DNA of 64,000 bases from Terriglobales bacterium (GTDB lineage Bacteria > Acidobacteriota > Terriglobia > Terriglobales > Acidobacteriaceae). The notes beneath the pieces are model-generated. The model saw only the letters and a list, made by a program, of their open reading frames with translations. It ran no database searches and was not told where the DNA came from. Of this stretch, positions 60,893-64,000 are shown piece by piece. Location of the stretch: positions 62,001 to 126,000 of the forward strand of contig DASRFG010000025.1 of assembly GCA_035651655.1 (NCBI GenBank). The letters are read 5' to 3'. The number at the start of each line of letters is the position of its first letter. The first letter of the stretch is position 1. The position numbers and the translations under genes were made by a program.

Positions 60893-61555
60893 ATGGTCTC
60901 CAAAATCATCACCGCGCTTAGCGGCTTCATCATCTCCGTGATCTCCGCCGGCGGATACCTGGGCATCGTCGCCCTCATGGCCATCGAGTCGGCCTGCATT
61001 CCATTGCCCTCGGAGATCATCATGCCGTTCTCCGGGTACCTGGTTTACGCCGGCCGCTTCAAGTTGCTCTGGGTCGCCGTCGCGGGGGCGCTGGGCTGCA
61101 ATCTCGGTTCCGCCATCGCTTACGCGGTCGGGTACTACGGCGGCCGCCCACTGGTCGAAAAGTACGGCTCCTATCTCCTGCTCAGCCGCCACGAACTCGA
61201 TTGGGCCGACCGCTTCTTCGCCCGCTACGGCAGCATCACCGTCTTCATCAGCCGTCTCTTGCCGGTGGTGCGCACATTCATCGCCCTGCCCGCGGGTGTC
61301 GCCCGCATGCCGCAGGGCCGCTTCCACCTCTACACTTTTGTGGGATCTTTTCCCTGGTGCCTCGGCCTGGCGTTTGTCGGGATGAAACTAGGCGAGCGTT
61401 GGGACACCGATCCCCGACTCAAAACCTGGTTCCATCGCTTCGATGCCATCATCCTCGCGGTGATTGTGGTTGGAATAATCCTCTTCGTCTGGTCGCGTTG
61501 GCGGGGAAGAATTCGTGCCGGAGAAGAAAAGTCACAGCAAACGCCGGTAGCCTAG
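60893..61555 (+). CDS. DedA family membrane protein
   Basis: 220 residues with about five TM segments. ESACIPLPSEIIMPFSGYL is the first re-entrant loop with the conserved acidic residue, GCNLGSAIAYAVGYYGGRPLVEKYG follows, and FISRLLPVVRTFIALPAGVARMPQGRF supplies the essential Arg cluster. DedA/VTT proteins flip membrane lipids (undecaprenyl phosphate or phosphatidylethanolamine) and support proton-motive force and envelope integrity. Start: ATG at 60893 with no strong ribosome site. Cytoplasmic basic tail. Confidence 0.87.
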   Translation: MVSKIITALSGFIISVISAGGYLGIVALMAIESACIPLPSEIIMPFSGYLVYAGRFKLLWVAVAGALGCNLGSAIAYAVGYYGGRPLVEKYGSYLLLSRHELDWADRFFARYGSITVFISRLLPVVRTFIALPAGVARMPQGRFHLYTFVGSFPWCLGLAFVGMKLGERWDTDPRLKTWFHRFDAIILAVIVVGIILFVWSRWRGRIRAGEEKSQQTPVA

Positions 61556-61573
61556 CGTGCGCCCGCGCCTCGC

Positions 61574-63582
<2,009 letters not shown>

Positions 63583-63799
63583 AAACGATTCCTATCACAA
63601 GATGCCTTGAGCACCGCGGCAGCTTCTCTATTTTGCGGGGATAGTTTCCCGCCCTGTGATTACGGAATCTGATTCTCCTTCGTGTACTTCGTGTCCTTTG
63701 TGGTGAGCTCTTCTGTCCACATTTGCAATTCCTCCCTCAATTCGAGAACATAGCTGGTTTGCTTTCCTAACAAAATTCTCATAAGGAAGTCTCGAACTC

Positions 63800-64000
63800 A
63801 TGGCCACACGGCAGAAGAGTGCATCCTCGCAGTCCCGCAACCCAGATTCGGTCAAGATAGCGCCCGCCAAAGGCAAACTCGGAGTCATGATTCCCGGCAT
63901 GGGCGCGGTGGCGACCACTTTCGTCGCCGGCGTAGAAGCCGTCCGTCGCAAGATTGCCGAGCCTATCGGTTCGCTGACTCAGGGCGGTACCATCCGTCTC
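63800..64000 (+). CDS. Inositol-3-phosphate synthase, N-terminal part
   Basis: 67 codons before the right edge. MATRQKSASSQSRNP is a variable tail; GKLGVMIPGMGAVATTFVAGVEAV is the NAD-binding Rossmann start, and AEPIGSLTQGGTIRL matches the next block of bacterial myo-inositol-1-phosphate synthases. The enzyme cyclises glucose-6-phosphate to inositol-3-phosphate. A GGAAG upstream can serve as ribosome site. The catalytic C-terminal part is outside the window. Confidence 0.82.
   Translation, partial: MATRQKSASSQSRNPDSVKIAPAKGKLGVMIPGMGAVATTFVAGVEAVRRKIAEPIGSLTQGGTIRL

Overview
The window looks like a chromosomal piece of a GC-rich Acidobacteriota (Terriglobia/Koribacter-like) genome. This rests on gene content rather than on any marker gene: a Ser/Thr kinase fused to PD40-type propeller repeats, an EgtB/EgtD pair without EgtA or EgtC, a HemQ-type heme pathway, a secreted matrixin, M13 and S9 peptidases, acidobacterial-looking small proteins, and several families of short dispersed intergenic repeats. 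No prophage, insertion sequence or CRISPR array is visible. Both edges cut genes: an M13 peptidase on the left and an inositol-3-phosphate synthase on the right.

Region by region. 1-7 kb: an orphan radical SAM/SPASM-like protein, a shortened CDF-type transporter, then a coupled trio (TPR plus YaiO-like outer-membrane barrel, membrane-anchored HEAT protein, processive GT2 synthase) that resembles an exopolysaccharide synthesis and export module. 7-12 kb: a solo ModA, then a Crp/Fnr regulator with an N-terminal Cys triad, surrounded by an alcohol dehydrogenase with a small protein and a tandem universal stress protein. Two CRP-like palindromes sit about 72-75 bp upstream of the start codons of the two minus-strand units, suggesting a small local regulon. 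12-22 kb: AsmA-like protein, methyltransferase, GntR(YtrA-like)-ABC operon, CPBP protease, Ser/Thr kinase, initiator tRNA-fMet. 22-30.6 kb: metabolic genes, including pentose phosphate enzymes (6-phosphogluconate dehydrogenase, RpiA), ergothioneine EgtB-EgtD, a succinate-semialdehyde-type dehydrogenase and a GT-C-like membrane protein. 30.6-33.7 kb: a tightly overlapping operon of three exported proteins (unknown secreted protein, matrixin, Ig-like/PPC lipoprotein).

34.2-37.5 kb is the most unusual stretch: behind a near-consensus sigma70 promoter lie a Tat-signal-bearing homologue of the queuosine-salvage glycosylase Qng1, a secreted nucleoside hydrolase with an altered metal motif, and a PfkB kinase. 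It reads as a candidate exported nucleoside/nucleotide salvage pathway. It is followed by NadE and a DsbA-like protein. 40-47.7 kb: a TPR-secretin, a HAD hydrolase, a YmdB-like phosphoesterase, and a cell-wall recycling set (NagZ, AnmK, peptide-binding lipoprotein). 47.7-52 kb: MutS, a GalT-family protein lacking the usual nucleophile histidine, and a small protein. 52.3-56.3 kb: a heme operon hemX-hemA-hemC-hemD. 56.3-60 kb: S9 peptidase, endonuclease III, and HemQ with an unusual Tyr at the presumed proximal ligand position. 60-64 kb: a repeat-rich intergenic region, a small protein, DedA, aldo/keto reductase and EamA transporter.

Functions are assigned by recognising family motifs in the translated sequence. 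No database search was run, and start codons were chosen by Shine-Dalgarno position and usual family N-termini.
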